Source: Pseudoxanthomonas sp. z9
Lineage (GTDB): Bacteria > Pseudomonadota > Gammaproteobacteria > Xanthomonadales > Xanthomonadaceae
Assembly: GCF_006542425.1 (NCBI RefSeq)
Contig: NZ_VFID01000004.1
Coordinates: 452,048-516,047 of the forward strand
DNA: 64,000 bases
Direction of reading: 5' to 3'
Positions 1-10,434 of the stretch are shown piece by piece; positions within the stretch are counted from its first letter, which is position 1; every line of letters starts with the position of its first letter. The position numbers and the translations under genes were made by a program. The notes beneath the pieces are model-generated. The model was not told where the DNA came from. It made no database searches and worked only from the letters and a program-made list of their open reading frames with translations.

Positions 1-195
1 ATGACCGAATGCAGCCAGGTCGACGGCCATTGCGGCATTGCCCACCAGTGCGGCGCCCGCGCCAACTGGCGCCTGATCAACGATGTGGTCGCCGACGCCC
101 TGCGCGGCGTCACCCTCGCGCAGATGCTCCACCCTCCCGCTTCCCCCGACGACGTCCGCCGGCGCCCCATCGCCGTGCGCGTCGCCAGCAGTTGA
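1..195 (+). CDS. SUF system Rrf2-family Fe-S regulator (C-terminal part, cut by window edge)
   Basis: Only the last 64 residues are visible, so the ATG at base 1 is probably an internal Met. The fragment carries three cysteines spaced C-x6-C-x5-C (visible residues 4, 11, 17) followed by a Gly-Ala-Arg-x-Asn-Trp stretch. This resembles the [2Fe-2S]-binding segment of Rrf2/IscR-type regulators, specifically the type found in front of suf genes in xanthomonads. It ends 16 bases before sufB on the same strand, which supports a role as the operon's own iron-sulfur-responsive repressor. The DNA-binding winged helix lies upstream of the window. The identification rests on the Cys pattern and on context. 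Confidence 0.8.
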   Translation: MTECSQVDGHCGIAHQCGARANWRLINDVVADALRGVTLAQMLHPPASPDDVRRRPIAVRVASS

Positions 196-211
196 GTACA
201 CAGGCAGCCCA

Positions 212-1651
<1,440 letters not shown>

Positions 1652-1762
1652 CGCTTTCTTCCCGGGATTCGGGATTGGAGATTGGGGATTCGCAAGAGCG
1701 AAGCCCGCTCCCCCGCCTCCCTCCTGCATTCAACGAATCCCTTATTTCGAATCCCCAATCCC
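1652..1762 (+). repeat. Inverted GGGATTGGGGATTC-type repeat between sufB and sufC
   Basis: The gap holds direct-orientation words (GGGATT, GGAGATTGGGGATTCG) at about 1668-1692 and their complement (CGAATCCCCAATCCC) at 1748-1762, ending at the base before the sufC ATG. The same word family forms the inverted pair between pilU and pilT at 60.7 kb, so this is a dispersed element, not gene-specific sequence. It could fold in the polycistronic mRNA. It leaves no purine-rich ribosome binding site directly in front of sufC. Confidence 0.75.
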
Positions 1763-2526
<764 letters not shown>

Positions 2527-2530
<4 letters not shown>

Positions 2531-3789
2531 GCGCGCTGCTGGATTCCCTCGCCACCGGCTTCAGCGGCGACGCCGCGCGCCGCGCGGTGCTGGACGAGGC
2601 GCTGCGCGACGGCCTGCCCGGTCCGCGCGCGGAAGCATGGAAATACACCTCGCTGCGCCAGCTCGAACGCCGCGGCTTCACCCCGGTGGAAACCCTGCCC
2701 GCGCTGGATCCGATGCTGCTAGCCGGCATCCCGGGCCCGCGCGCGGTGTTCGTCAATGGACGCTATTCGGTCGCGCTTTCGCTGACCAGCGACTTGCCGG
2801 AAGGCGTCAGCCTGCAACTGTTGTCCGAAGCGCTGGCCGAGGGCGGTGAATCCGCCCGCTTCCTGCAACGCCGTTTCGAGCGGGGCGACGAAGTGTTCGC
2901 CCGGCTCAACGCCGCGCTCGCCAACGAAGGCGTGCTGCTGCGGGTGGCCGAGTCCGTCGAGGTCGAGGCGCCGCTGCATCTGGTGTTCATCGGCGCGCCC
3001 GACGCCGCCGATCATGCCTGGCACCTGCGCAATCTCGTCGAGCTGCGCGCGGGCGCGTCGCTCAAGGTGTTCGAACACCATTTCGGCACCGGCGCGCATG
3101 CCCACCTGGCCAATACGCTGGTCCATGTCCATGTGGGACGTGGTGCGCGCCTGGCCCATGCGCGCGTGCAGGAAGACGGCGATCGCGCCACCCACCTGCT
3201 GCGTACCGACGCCGTGCTGGCCAGCGATGCCGAATACCGCCGCATCGATCTGGAGCTGGGTGCGGCGCTGTCGCGGCACGAATTGAACGTGCGGCTGGAA
3301 GGCGATCGTGCCCGCCTGATCGCCAACGGCGTGCTGCTCGCCGACGGCCGCCGCCATCTGGATACCCGGCTGGGCATCGACCACATCGCCCGCGACACCG
3401 CCTGTGAGCTGACCTGGCGGGGCCTGGGCGCCGGACGCGGACGCGCGGTGTTCCATGGCGGCATCCTGATCCGCGAGGGTGCCGACGGCACCGACGCGGC
3501 GCTGTCGAACAAGAACCTGCTGCTGTCCGACAACGCCGAGATCGACACCCAGCCGGTGCTGGAAATCCATGCCGACGAAGTGAAGGCCGCGCACGGCGCG
3601 ACCGTCGGCCGGCTGGATGCCAACGCGCTGTTCTACCTGCGCTCGCGTGGCCTTCCGGAAACGGAAGCGCAGCAGCTGCTGACCGCCGCGTTCTGCCGCG
3701 AACCGCTGTCCGTCATCACCAACCCGGTGGTGCGCGAACAGTTGTCCCAGCGCATCGACCAGGCCCTGGCCGGGCTGGGCAGCCCATGA
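2527..3789 (+). CDS. sufD: Fe-S assembly protein SufD
   Basis: 420 residues, SufB-paralogous beta-helix subunit of the SufBCD complex, needed for iron entry and complex stability. The N-terminal PGPRAEAWKYTSLRQLE segment and the C-terminal LDANALFYLRSRGLPETEAQQLL segment are typical of SufD. The start overlaps the end of sufC (ATGA) and its own end overlaps sufS by the same ATGA arrangement, so translational coupling is likely. Confidence 0.96.
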
Positions 3790-5039
3790 ACGCTGGTCCC
3801 GCGCCGCATCGCGATCCGGCCGGCGCGCCCGACTGGGCGCGCGTGCGCGCCGATTTCCCGTTGCTGGAGCGCCAGGTCCATGGCAAGCCGCTGATCTATT
3901 TCGACAGCGCCAATACCGGCCAGAAGCCGGCATCGGTGATCGCGGCCACGGATGCGTTCTACCGCCGCCACAACGCCAACGTCAGCCGCGCCGTGCACAC
4001 GCTCGGCACCGAGGCCACCGACGCCTACGAAGGCGCGCGCCGCAAACTGGCCCGCTTCCTCAACGTGCGCGCCGAGGAACTGGTGCTGTGCAGCGGCACT
4101 ACTTTCGCGATCAACCTGGTCGCCTATTCGTGGGCGCTGCCGCGCCTGGGCAAGGGCGACGTCATCCTGGTCTCGCGGATGGAGCATCACGCCAACATCG
4201 TGCCGTGGCAGCTGGTCGCCCAGCGCACCGGCGCCACCCTTCGCGTGGCCGGGATTCTTCCGGACGGATCGCTGGACCTGCCGGGCCTGTACGCGGCGAT
4301 GACGCCGGAGGTGAAGCTGCTGGCGGTCACCCACGTCTCCAACGTGCTGGGCACGGTCAATCCGGTCCGCGAGATCTGCCGGGAAGCGCGCAAGCGCGGC
4401 ATCGTCACGGTGGTGGACGGTTCGCAGGCCACGCCGCACCGCCCGGTGGACGTGGCCGCGATCGGCTGTGATTTCTACGCCCTGACCGGCCACAAGATGT
4501 GCGGGCCGACCGGCACGGGCGCGCTGTGGGCCAGGCGCGAGCACCTGCAGGCCATGCCGCCGTTCATCGGTGGCGGCGAAATGATCAAGGAGGTCAGTTT
4601 CGACGGCACGGTGTTCAACGACCCGCCGCACAAGTTCGAGGCCGGCACGCCCAACATCGCGGGTTTCATCGGCCTCGGCGCGGCGGTGGACTACCTCGAG
4701 TCGGTCGGCATGGCCAACATCGAGGCACGCGAGACCGAACTGCTGGCCCATGCGACCGAGGAGCTGCGCAAGATCGACGGCCTGCGCATCTTCGGCACCG
4801 CGCCGGAGAAAGCCGCGGTCATCTCCTTCCTGGTCGAAGGCGCGCATGCGCACGATCTGGCGACCCTGCTGGACCTGGAAGGCGTGGCGATCCGCTCCGG
4901 CCAGCACTGCGCGCACCCGCTGCTGCAGTTCTTCGGCGTCGCCGCGACCTGCCGGGCCTCGCTGGCCTTCTACAACACCCATGCCGAAATCGAGGCGTTC
5001 GCCGCCGCACTGAAGAAGGCCCGCAGCCTGCTGGCCTGA
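3786..5039 (+). CDS. sufS: Cysteine desulfurase SufS
   Basis: 417-residue group II cysteine desulfurase, PLP-dependent, that releases sulfane sulfur from L-cysteine for the Suf scaffold. The PLP lysine is Lys237 in TGHKMCGPTG, and the persulfide-forming cysteine is Cys375 in RSGQHCAHPLL. Active-site His residues in SRMEHHANIVPW are present. It is last of the four core suf genes. No sufE or sufU sulfur-acceptor gene follows within the window, so a transpersulfidase must be encoded elsewhere or be replaced. Confidence 0.97.
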   Translation: MNAGPAPHRDPAGAPDWARVRADFPLLERQVHGKPLIYFDSANTGQKPASVIAATDAFYRRHNANVSRAVHTLGTEATDAYEGARRKLARFLNVRAEELVLCSGTTFAINLVAYSWALPRLGKGDVILVSRMEHHANIVPWQLVAQRTGATLRVAGILPDGSLDLPGLYAAMTPEVKLLAVTHVSNVLGTVNPVREICREARKRGIVTVVDGSQATPHRPVDVAAIGCDFYALTGHKMCGPTGTGALWARREHLQAMPPFIGGGEMIKEVSFDGTVFNDPPHKFEAGTPNIAGFIGLGAAVDYLESVGMANIEARETELLAHATEELRKIDGLRIFGTAPEKAAVISFLVEGAHAHDLATLLDLEGVAIRSGQHCAHPLLQFFGVAATCRASLAFYNTHAEIEAFAAALKKARSLLA

Positions 5040-5057
5040 TTGCGGCGCGCATCCCCC

Positions 5058-5132
5058 TGTAGGAGCGACGTCAGTCGCGACCGGGATCCCGGTTGGCCCA
5101 AGCATCCGGTCGCGGCTGACGTCGCTCCTACA
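5058..5132 (+). repeat. TGTAGGAGCGAC-type palindromic (REP-like) element
   Basis: A 75-base inverted repeat. The left arm begins TGTAGGAGCGACGTCAGTCG and the right arm is its near-complement ending GACGTCGCTCCTACA, with a short centre containing CCGGGATCCCGG. Elements starting TGTAGGAGCG are widespread intergenic palindromes in xanthomonads and pseudomonads. Here it lies between sufS and the GNAT gene and may stabilise or attenuate the upstream suf transcript. Confidence 0.85.
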
Positions 5133-5163
5133 GTTGGGGGGCGGTTTTCCGTAAGATCGGCGC

Positions 5164-5688
5164 ATGAGCACGCTGACCTTCCGTACCGCGACCGCCGCGG
5201 ACATCCCCGCCCTCGTCTCGCTGGTGACCTCCGCCTACCGCGGCGAGGTCAGCAAGCAGGGCTGGACCACCGAAGCCGATCTGCTGGACGGCCAGCGCAT
5301 CGATCCCGACGGGCTGCTGCGCGACATCGAACGCGCCCGGAGCCGGATCCTGATCGCCGAGCGCGATGGACAGATGCTGGCCTGCGCGCATGTCGCGGTG
5401 GAAGATGGCGCCGGCTATTTCGGCATGTTCTCGGTCCGGCCGGATCTGCAGGGCGGCGGCGTGGGCAAGGCGGTGATCGCCGAGGCCGAACGCGTGGTTC
5501 GCGAAGACTGGCGACAACCGGCCATCCGGATGAGTGTCATCGACGTGCGCGAGGAACTCATCGCCTTCTACGAGCGTCGCGGCTACGCGCGCACCGGCAT
5601 CAAGAAGCCCTTTCCCTATGGCGACGAGCGCTTCGGCATTCCCAAGCGCGACGACCTGCGCTTCGAGGTGCTGGAGAAGGCGCTGTGA
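5164..5688 (+). CDS. GNAT-family N-acetyltransferase
   Basis: 174 residues. Acetyl-CoA binding is indicated by VRPDLQGGGVGKAV (residues 91-104), the motif A pyrophosphate loop, followed by a typical C-terminal strand/helix with AFYERRGYARTG. The substrate is unknown. The gene follows the suf genes and its stop overlaps the GTG start of the Rieske ferredoxin (GTGA), so the two are probably co-translated. Acetylation of an Fe-S biogenesis partner is possible, but nothing in the sequence shows it. Confidence 0.85.
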   Translation: MSTLTFRTATAADIPALVSLVTSAYRGEVSKQGWTTEADLLDGQRIDPDGLLRDIERARSRILIAERDGQMLACAHVAVEDGAGYFGMFSVRPDLQGGGVGKAVIAEAERVVREDWRQPAIRMSVIDVREELIAFYERRGYARTGIKKPFPYGDERFGIPKRDDLRFEVLEKAL

Positions 5689-6017
5689 GCGAGAACTGGA
5701 CTTTCGTCTGCGCGCTGGGCGAGATGCTGCCCGGCGAGATGCGCACGGTGTTCGATGAAGTCACCGGCGCCCCGATCCTGGTGATGAACTACGACGGCGA
5801 CTTCTACGCGCTGGAGGATCGCTGCAGCCACGAGGATTTCGAACTGTCCTCCGGCAACTACGACGGCGACGAGGCCACCATCGAATGCATCCTGCACGGG
5901 GCCAAGTTCGACATCCGCGACGGTCGGGCGCTGTGCGCCCCGGCCTATTCGCCGGTGCCCAAATTCCCGGTCAAGCAGGAACACGGCGGGCTGTGGACCC
6001 GCGACGACCGCGACTGA
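5685..6017 (+). CDS. Rieske [2Fe-2S] ferredoxin (non-heme iron oxygenase ferredoxin type)
   Basis: 110 residues, GTG start overlapping the stop of the GNAT gene. The Rieske cluster ligands are visible as C47-S-H49 and C68-I-L-H71, the two Cys and two His needed for a [2Fe-2S] centre. It lacks a signal peptide and membrane anchor, so it is a soluble electron carrier. Position at the end of the suf locus suggests electron supply for cluster assembly, or use as a client/readout of it; no oxygenase partner is adjacent. A strong terminator follows. Confidence 0.92.
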   Translation: MSENWTFVCALGEMLPGEMRTVFDEVTGAPILVMNYDGDFYALEDRCSHEDFELSSGNYDGDEATIECILHGAKFDIRDGRALCAPAYSPVPKFPVKQEHGGLWTRDDRD

Positions 6018-6040
6018 CCGGCGCCCGGCAGCGGGTCCCG

Positions 6041-6074
6041 AAGGGCGGATTCCCCGGAATCCGCCCTTTTTGTT
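6041..6074 (+). terminator. Rho-independent terminator ending the suf locus
   Basis: Stem AAGGGCGGATTCC paired with GGAATCCGCCCTT, followed by a T-rich run (TTTTTGTTTG). It lies 24 bases after the Rieske ferredoxin stop and separates the suf locus from the iron-acquisition island. Confidence 0.9.
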
Positions 6075-6113
6075 TGTTGTGCACCGCCTTTCGGCGGCCC
6101 GCCTTTGCGAAAG

Positions 6114-6137
6114 AGAACAATTATCATTAAGATTATG
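6114..6137. promoter_or_regulatory. Putative Fur box 1
   Basis: AT-rich stretch GAACAATTATCATTAAGATT in otherwise GC-rich DNA. It contains ATTATCATT, a half of the Fur consensus GATAATGATAATCATTATC. It precedes a small ORF and the Fiu-like receptor gene, so iron repression by Fur is the natural reading. It is the weakest of the three Fur-like sites in the island. Confidence 0.6.
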
Positions 6138-6170
6138 AATTCGTTATCCGGCTGACCCCGCCCGGCTCCC

Positions 6171-6572
6171 TTGTCCCTTCCGATCGCCCGCACCCGTGAC
6201 GAACGTCGCAGCGTCCTCCTCTGGGCGCTGCTGGGACTGTTGTGGTCGCTGGTGTGGCTGCTTCCGGTCGCGTCGGCATCCTTCGCGGCCGCCGCCGCTC
6301 CCACCGTGGTGGCCACGGTGTCCGAGGCGACTCCGGGAACCCGGGCCGCGGACGACGGAAGTCCCGCCGCGGGCTGGCAACTCCCGTCCGCGGACCCGCT
6401 CGCCGCCATCGAGCCTTCGCCCGAAGGCGAGTCCGACCCTGCGGGCAGCCCCGCCCCCGCTGACCGACCCGGCTTCCAGCCCGCACGCTGCGCGTTCCTC
6501 CGTTCCGGCGATGTCCGGTTTCGGCCCGACGCCTGCCGTCTGCCGCACGGCCACGCGCCCCCGCGCGCCTGA
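6171..6572 (+). CDS. Small hypothetical protein with N-terminal membrane segment
   Basis: 133 codons opened by a TTG. The N-terminus is basic (ARTRDERR) and followed by a Trp/Leu-rich hydrophobic segment (about residues 15-35), then a Pro/Ala-rich tail with two Cys. I do not recognise a family. It starts 33 bases after Fur box 1 and ends 96 bases before the TonB receptor. A second ORF of similar layout lies in the same relative position upstream of the other receptor at 9.9 kb. No clear ribosome binding site is visible, so it may be a leader or not a gene. Confidence 0.4.
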   Translation: MSLPIARTRDERRSVLLWALLGLLWSLVWLLPVASASFAAAAAPTVVATVSEATPGTRAADDGSPAAGWQLPSADPLAAIEPSPEGESDPAGSPAPADRPGFQPARCAFLRSGDVRFRPDACRLPHGHAPPRA

Positions 6573-6668
6573 ATCCGCACTGGCGATCCGGATGCCCGGG
6601 CCGTCAGCGCACCGCTTCCCCATCGCCCGTTGCCACGGGGATTCCCTTCCGAAACTGCCAAGACACCC

Positions 6669-8996
6669 ATGAATCCGATCAAGTCGCGCAAGCACGCCAC
6701 TCCCGCGTCCCGTTCCCCGAACGGACTGACCACCGCAACTCTACTGACCAGCCTGGCGCTGGCCGTCCCCGCCGCCGCCCAGGTCGCCTCCGACAACGCG
6801 CCCAAACCGGATCCGACCACCCTGCCGGAGGTGCACGTCGAAGGCACCTCGGTCGGTGAATACAAGGCGGACAAGCTGGCCTCGCCCAAGTTCACCCAAT
6901 CGCTGCAGGACACTCCGCAGACCATCCAGATCATCACCGACGATCTGTTCAACCAGCAGGGCGCGACCACCCTGACCGAGGCGCTGCGCAACAGCCCGGG
7001 CGTGGGGACCTTCTTCGTCGGTGAAAACGGCAACACCACCACCGGCGACACCCTGTTCATGCGCGGCTTCGACAGTTCCAGCAGCATCTTCGTCGACGGC
7101 GTGCGCGACCTGGGTTCGATCTCGCGCGACGTGTTCAATGTCGAACAGGTCGAAGTCGAGAAGGGGCCGGCCGGCACCGACAACGGCCGCAGCGCACCGA
7201 CCGGCGCGATCAACATGGTCAGCAAGCAGGCCACGCGGAAGGACGCGATCAGCGCGACCGTCTCGGTTGGCAGCGACGACCAGAAGCGCATCACCGCCGA
7301 CTGGAACCAATCGCTCGGCATCCCGGGCGCGGCATTCCGCCTCAACGTGATGGCCCAGGACAGCGACGTTCCCGGCCGGGACGTGATCAACAACAAGCGC
7401 TGGGGCGTGGCCCCGTCGCTGGCGTTCGGGCTGGGCTCGGATACCCGTTACTTCCTCAACCTGCTGTACGTGAAGCAGGACAACGTGCCGGATGGCGGCG
7501 TGCCGACCATCGGCCTGCCGGGCTACAGTTCGCCGGACCCTGCCCGTCCGCAGATCGCGCTGGCGCCACGCGTGGACAGCGAGAACTTCTACGGCACGCG
7601 CTTCGATCACGACGACGTGACCGCGCAAATGGCCACGTTCCGCTTCGAGCACGACTTCTCCGACACGCTGAAGCTGACCAATACCGCACGCTGGGGCAAG
7701 AACGAACAGGACTACATGCTGACGGCATTCATGCTGTCCGCCACCGGCGCCACGCCCACGCTGACCATCCCCGACATCAACAATCCTTACGGCTGGACGG
7801 TCAACCGCAGCCTGCCGACCTTCAAGGATCAGGAATACACCATCGCCACCAACCAGCTGAACCTGCGCGCCGACTTCTCGACCGGCCGCGTGCAGCACAA
7901 CCTGAGCACCGGACTGGAGTTCGCGCGCGAGGAACTGGAAAGCTGGGGCATCGCCACGATCGCGGGGACCGCCTGGCCGGCGGCCAATCTGTACAACCCG
8001 GACCCCGACGTCAGTGGCCTGCGTTGGGGCCGCAATGGCGCGCACAGCAAGGGCGAGATCACCACGTCGTCGCTGTACGCCTTCGATACCCTGAAGTTCA
8101 ACGAAGCCTTCCTGCTGACCGCCGGCATCCGCCTGGATCACTACAAGACCGACTTCAGCAGCCTGGTCGCCTGCGGCGGTCGCGGCGGTCCCGTCTGCGG
8201 CAGCCTGCCCACCGGCACCATCGTGCCGGGCGTGGATCGGGATGCCTCCGATACCCTGCTCAACTGGAAACTCGGTGCGGTCTACAAGGTGGGCAATGTC
8301 GCCAGCGTGTATGCCAACTACGCGCTTTCGCAGCAGCCTCCGGGCGGTACCGCGCTGGAACTGAGCAACGCGGACAACAGCGCCAACAATCCCAAGTACG
8401 ATCCGCAGAAGGCCAAGACCTTCGAAGTCGGCAGCAAGTGGAACCTGCTGGGTGACGATCTGCTGCTGACCCTGGCGGTGTTCCAGACCGACGTGAGCAA
8501 CGAAGTGATCACCGAGAACGGGGTAACCTTCCAGGGCGGTGAGAAGCGCGTGCGCGGCGTGGAAGTTTCGGCGGTTGGCAAGCTTACGGACGACTGGTCC
8601 GTGTCCGCCGGCTACACCGCGATGGACGCCACCGTGAAGGATGGCCCGGCCGTGGCAAACGACAAGACCCGCGACCTGGGCTACACCCCGGACAGCGCCT
8701 TCACCGCCTGGACCACCTACGAACTCCCGTTCGGCCTGACCGTCGGCGGTGGCGTGCGTTACTCCGGCGAAATGAAGCGCGGCACCGACGGCGCCGTGGG
8801 CACGCCAAACTTCGTCAAGTCGTACACGGTGTGGGACGCGATGGTCAGTTATGCCTTCAGCCCGAACCTGGACCTGCGCTTGAACGCCTACAACCTGTTC
8901 GACAAGGACTACGTGGCGGCGATCAACAAGAGCGGCTACCGTTACACGCCGGGCGCGCCGCGTTCGGTGCTGCTGAGCCTGAACCTGCGGTTCTGA
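6669..8996 (+). CDS. TonB-dependent catecholate siderophore receptor, Fiu-like
   Basis: 775-residue outer-membrane receptor with an N-terminal signal peptide ending near AAAQV. It has a TonB-box-like segment (LPEVHVEG), an N-terminal plug (residues about 65-190, with FMRGFDSSSSIFVDGVRDLG and INMVSKQ), a 22-strand barrel and a C-terminal aromatic end (LLSLNLRF). Closest in character to E. coli Fiu, which imports catecholate-iron complexes. The start at 6669 gives the basic signal-peptide N-terminus MNPIKSRKHA. The next gene is the Fe(II) dioxygenase PiuC/YbiX type, the classical partner of Fiu-type receptors. Confidence 0.92.
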   Translation: MNPIKSRKHATPASRSPNGLTTATLLTSLALAVPAAAQVASDNAPKPDPTTLPEVHVEGTSVGEYKADKLASPKFTQSLQDTPQTIQIITDDLFNQQGATTLTEALRNSPGVGTFFVGENGNTTTGDTLFMRGFDSSSSIFVDGVRDLGSISRDVFNVEQVEVEKGPAGTDNGRSAPTGAINMVSKQATRKDAISATVSVGSDDQKRITADWNQSLGIPGAAFRLNVMAQDSDVPGRDVINNKRWGVAPSLAFGLGSDTRYFLNLLYVKQDNVPDGGVPTIGLPGYSSPDPARPQIALAPRVDSENFYGTRFDHDDVTAQMATFRFEHDFSDTLKLTNTARWGKNEQDYMLTAFMLSATGATPTLTIPDINNPYGWTVNRSLPTFKDQEYTIATNQLNLRADFSTGRVQHNLSTGLEFAREELESWGIATIAGTAWPAANLYNPDPDVSGLRWGRNGAHSKGEITTSSLYAFDTLKFNEAFLLTAGIRLDHYKTDFSSLVACGGRGGPVCGSLPTGTIVPGVDRDASDTLLNWKLGAVYKVGNVASVYANYALSQQPPGGTALELSNADNSANNPKYDPQKAKTFEVGSKWNLLGDDLLLTLAVFQTDVSNEVITENGVTFQGGEKRVRGVEVSAVGKLTDDWSVSAGYTAMDATVKDGPAVANDKTRDLGYTPDSAFTAWTTYELPFGLTVGGGVRYSGEMKRGTDGAVGTPNFVKSYTVWDAMVSYAFSPNLDLRLNAYNLFDKDYVAAINKSGYRYTPGAPRSVLLSLNLRF

Positions 8997-9050
8997 CGTG
9001 GTCGCGGCGGGGAGGCGCGCGCCTCCCCGCTTTCCTCCAAGGAGCAAGAC

Positions 9051-9740
9051 ATGCTGCTGCATATTCCCCAGGTGCTCGCTCCGCAGGAGGTCGTGGCGAT
9101 GCGGCAGGCGCTGGATCAGGCCGACTGGACCGACGGTCGCGAAACCGTTGGCGTCCAGGGCGCGCAGGTCAAGCGCAACGAACAGTTGCCGGATGCCTCG
9201 CCGCTGCGCGTGCAGTTGGGGCAGCGCATCCTCGCCGCACTCGAACGCAATCCCCTGTATTTCGCCGCGGCCCTGCCACTGCGTGTCGTGCCGCCACGTT
9301 TCAACCGTTACCAGGGCGGCGGCGAATACGGCTTCCACATCGACGGTTCGGTAATGCTCACCCGTACGCCGGATGGCGGCAGCCAGTCGATCCGCTCCGA
9401 TATCTCCTGCACCCTGTTCCTGTGCGAGCCGGACGAGTACGGCGGTGGCGAACTGATCATCAGCGATACCTATGGCGAGCATGAAGTGAAACTGCCTGCC
9501 GGCGACATGGTGCTGTATCCGTCCAGCAGCCTGCACAGGGTCCAGCCGGTGACGCGTGGCGCGCGCCTGGCCTCGTTCTTCTGGGTGCAGAGCATGGTGC
9601 GCGACGACGCCTGCCGGCGCCTGCTGTTCGAGATGGATACTTCGCTGGAGACGTTGCGGCAGGCCGGCGCGGACAATGCCGCGGTGGTCCGGCTGACCGG
9701 CGTGTACCACAACCTGCTGCGGCGCTGGGCCGAAACGTGA
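9051..9740 (+). CDS. piuC: Fe(II)/2-oxoglutarate-dependent hydroxylase, PiuC/YbiX family
   Basis: 229 residues, the usual length. The iron-binding facial triad is H96-x-D98 ... H162, with Arg172 positioned to bind 2-oxoglutarate. The N-terminal domain plus a jelly-roll oxygenase core match PKHD-type hydroxylase YbiX/PiuC. The gene lies 54 bases after the Fiu-like receptor with an AAGGAG ribosome site, as in Pseudomonas piuA-piuC and E. coli fiu-ybiX. Its physiological substrate is not established; a role in siderophore handling under iron limitation is inferred. Confidence 0.95.
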   Translation: MLLHIPQVLAPQEVVAMRQALDQADWTDGRETVGVQGAQVKRNEQLPDASPLRVQLGQRILAALERNPLYFAAALPLRVVPPRFNRYQGGGEYGFHIDGSVMLTRTPDGGSQSIRSDISCTLFLCEPDEYGGGELIISDTYGEHEVKLPAGDMVLYPSSSLHRVQPVTRGARLASFFWVQSMVRDDACRRLLFEMDTSLETLRQAGADNAAVVRLTGVYHNLLRRWAET

Positions 9741-9764
9741 GCGGCAAGATGCCTCTCATTTGCA

Positions 9765-9785
9765 TTTGATAATGGTTCTCATTAA
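9765..9785. promoter_or_regulatory. Putative Fur box 2
   Basis: TTTGATAATGGTTCTCATTA reads, on the complement, as AATGAGAACCATTATCAAA, a close match to the Fur/Fur-like 19-mer. It lies in the 148-base gap after piuC and ahead of the small ORF plus second TonB receptor, so it should mark a second iron-repressed transcript. Confidence 0.85.
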
Positions 9786-9888
9786 AATCCCTGCGTTTGC
9801 CGTCCCCAAGGGGCGGCCGTCTCCGCAGGAGTAGGTTCTGTTCCAGGCGATCCGCCACGCTGTCCATTCCCGTCGGTCGCGCCGCGAA

Positions 9889-10317
9889 GTGCGTCCACGT
9901 GCGGCGTGGCTGGCCGTGCTGGCCTCCCTTTGCCTGTTGCTGTCCACCCTGCACTTCGGCGCCATGGCCGGGCAGCGTCCGCATGGTTTCGGCCACTGGG
10001 ACAACCGCGCCAGTCCCGTCGGAATGCTCCAGCAGGCGCCGGAAGATGGAGCGCCCGATGCGGGGCGCCATGACGATCAGCCGGCCAAGAAGCGGCGCGT
10101 CACCCTGCAGCCGGTTGCCCAGCACGCCGAACCGGAACCGGTGGCGACGCCGAGGGAGCTCCTCCCCGTCCTGGCATTCTCCTTGTCCAGGCAACCGCCT
10201 TCCAGCGGCGCATGCCTGCGCACTTCCAGCCGCGTGCCGACCAAACCTGCGCCGCCATGCCAACGCCATCGCGGCCAGGCGCCTCCCGCACCGGCTTCGC
10301 TGCTCCAGGCCGCCTGA
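9889..10317 (+). CDS. Small hypothetical membrane-anchored protein upstream of TonB receptor
   Basis: 142 codons from a GTG; the frame is open back to 9835, so the true start is uncertain. The N-terminus is Arg-rich and followed by a hydrophobic segment (RAAWLAVLASLCLLLSTLHF), then a His/Pro/Arg-rich tail with several Cys and His. No family is recognised. Like the ORF at 6171 it sits between a Fur box and a TonB receptor gene and has the layout basic-hydrophobic-Pro-rich, although direct sequence similarity is weak. It could be a small iron-regulated inner-membrane protein or a non-coding leader. Confidence 0.42.
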   Translation: MRPRAAWLAVLASLCLLLSTLHFGAMAGQRPHGFGHWDNRASPVGMLQQAPEDGAPDAGRHDDQPAKKRRVTLQPVAQHAEPEPVATPRELLPVLAFSLSRQPPSSGACLRTSSRVPTKPAPPCQRHRGQAPPAPASLLQAA

Positions 10318-10389
10318 CCGGCTGACGCGCAACACGCGTCATATCCCACGCCTGCGGTCCACACCGCGCCTTTCCCATTCTTTTCCCTT

Positions 10390-10411
10390 CCCTCCCCCGC
10401 GCGGGAGAGGG
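10390..10411. repeat. Short palindrome in front of second TonB receptor
   Basis: CCCTCCCCCGC paired with GCGGGAGAGGG with one mismatch. The core resembles the C5GC/GCG5 palindromes of the terminal array at 62.6-64.0 kb, and it may be a truncated relative. It ends 23 bases before the receptor start codon and could affect translation initiation. Confidence 0.55.
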
Positions 10412-10434
10412 AACCACACGCCTGTCCGACGACC

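Noticed and set aside
6741..9710. 989-codon antisense open frame opposite the Fiu-like receptor and piuC
   Set aside because: High GC suppresses stops on the complementary strand. The opposite strand encodes recognisable proteins with signal peptide and conserved motifs. Similar shadows opposite murA/DUF3108, mgtE/ptsI and the GGDEF-EAL gene were rejected for the same reason.
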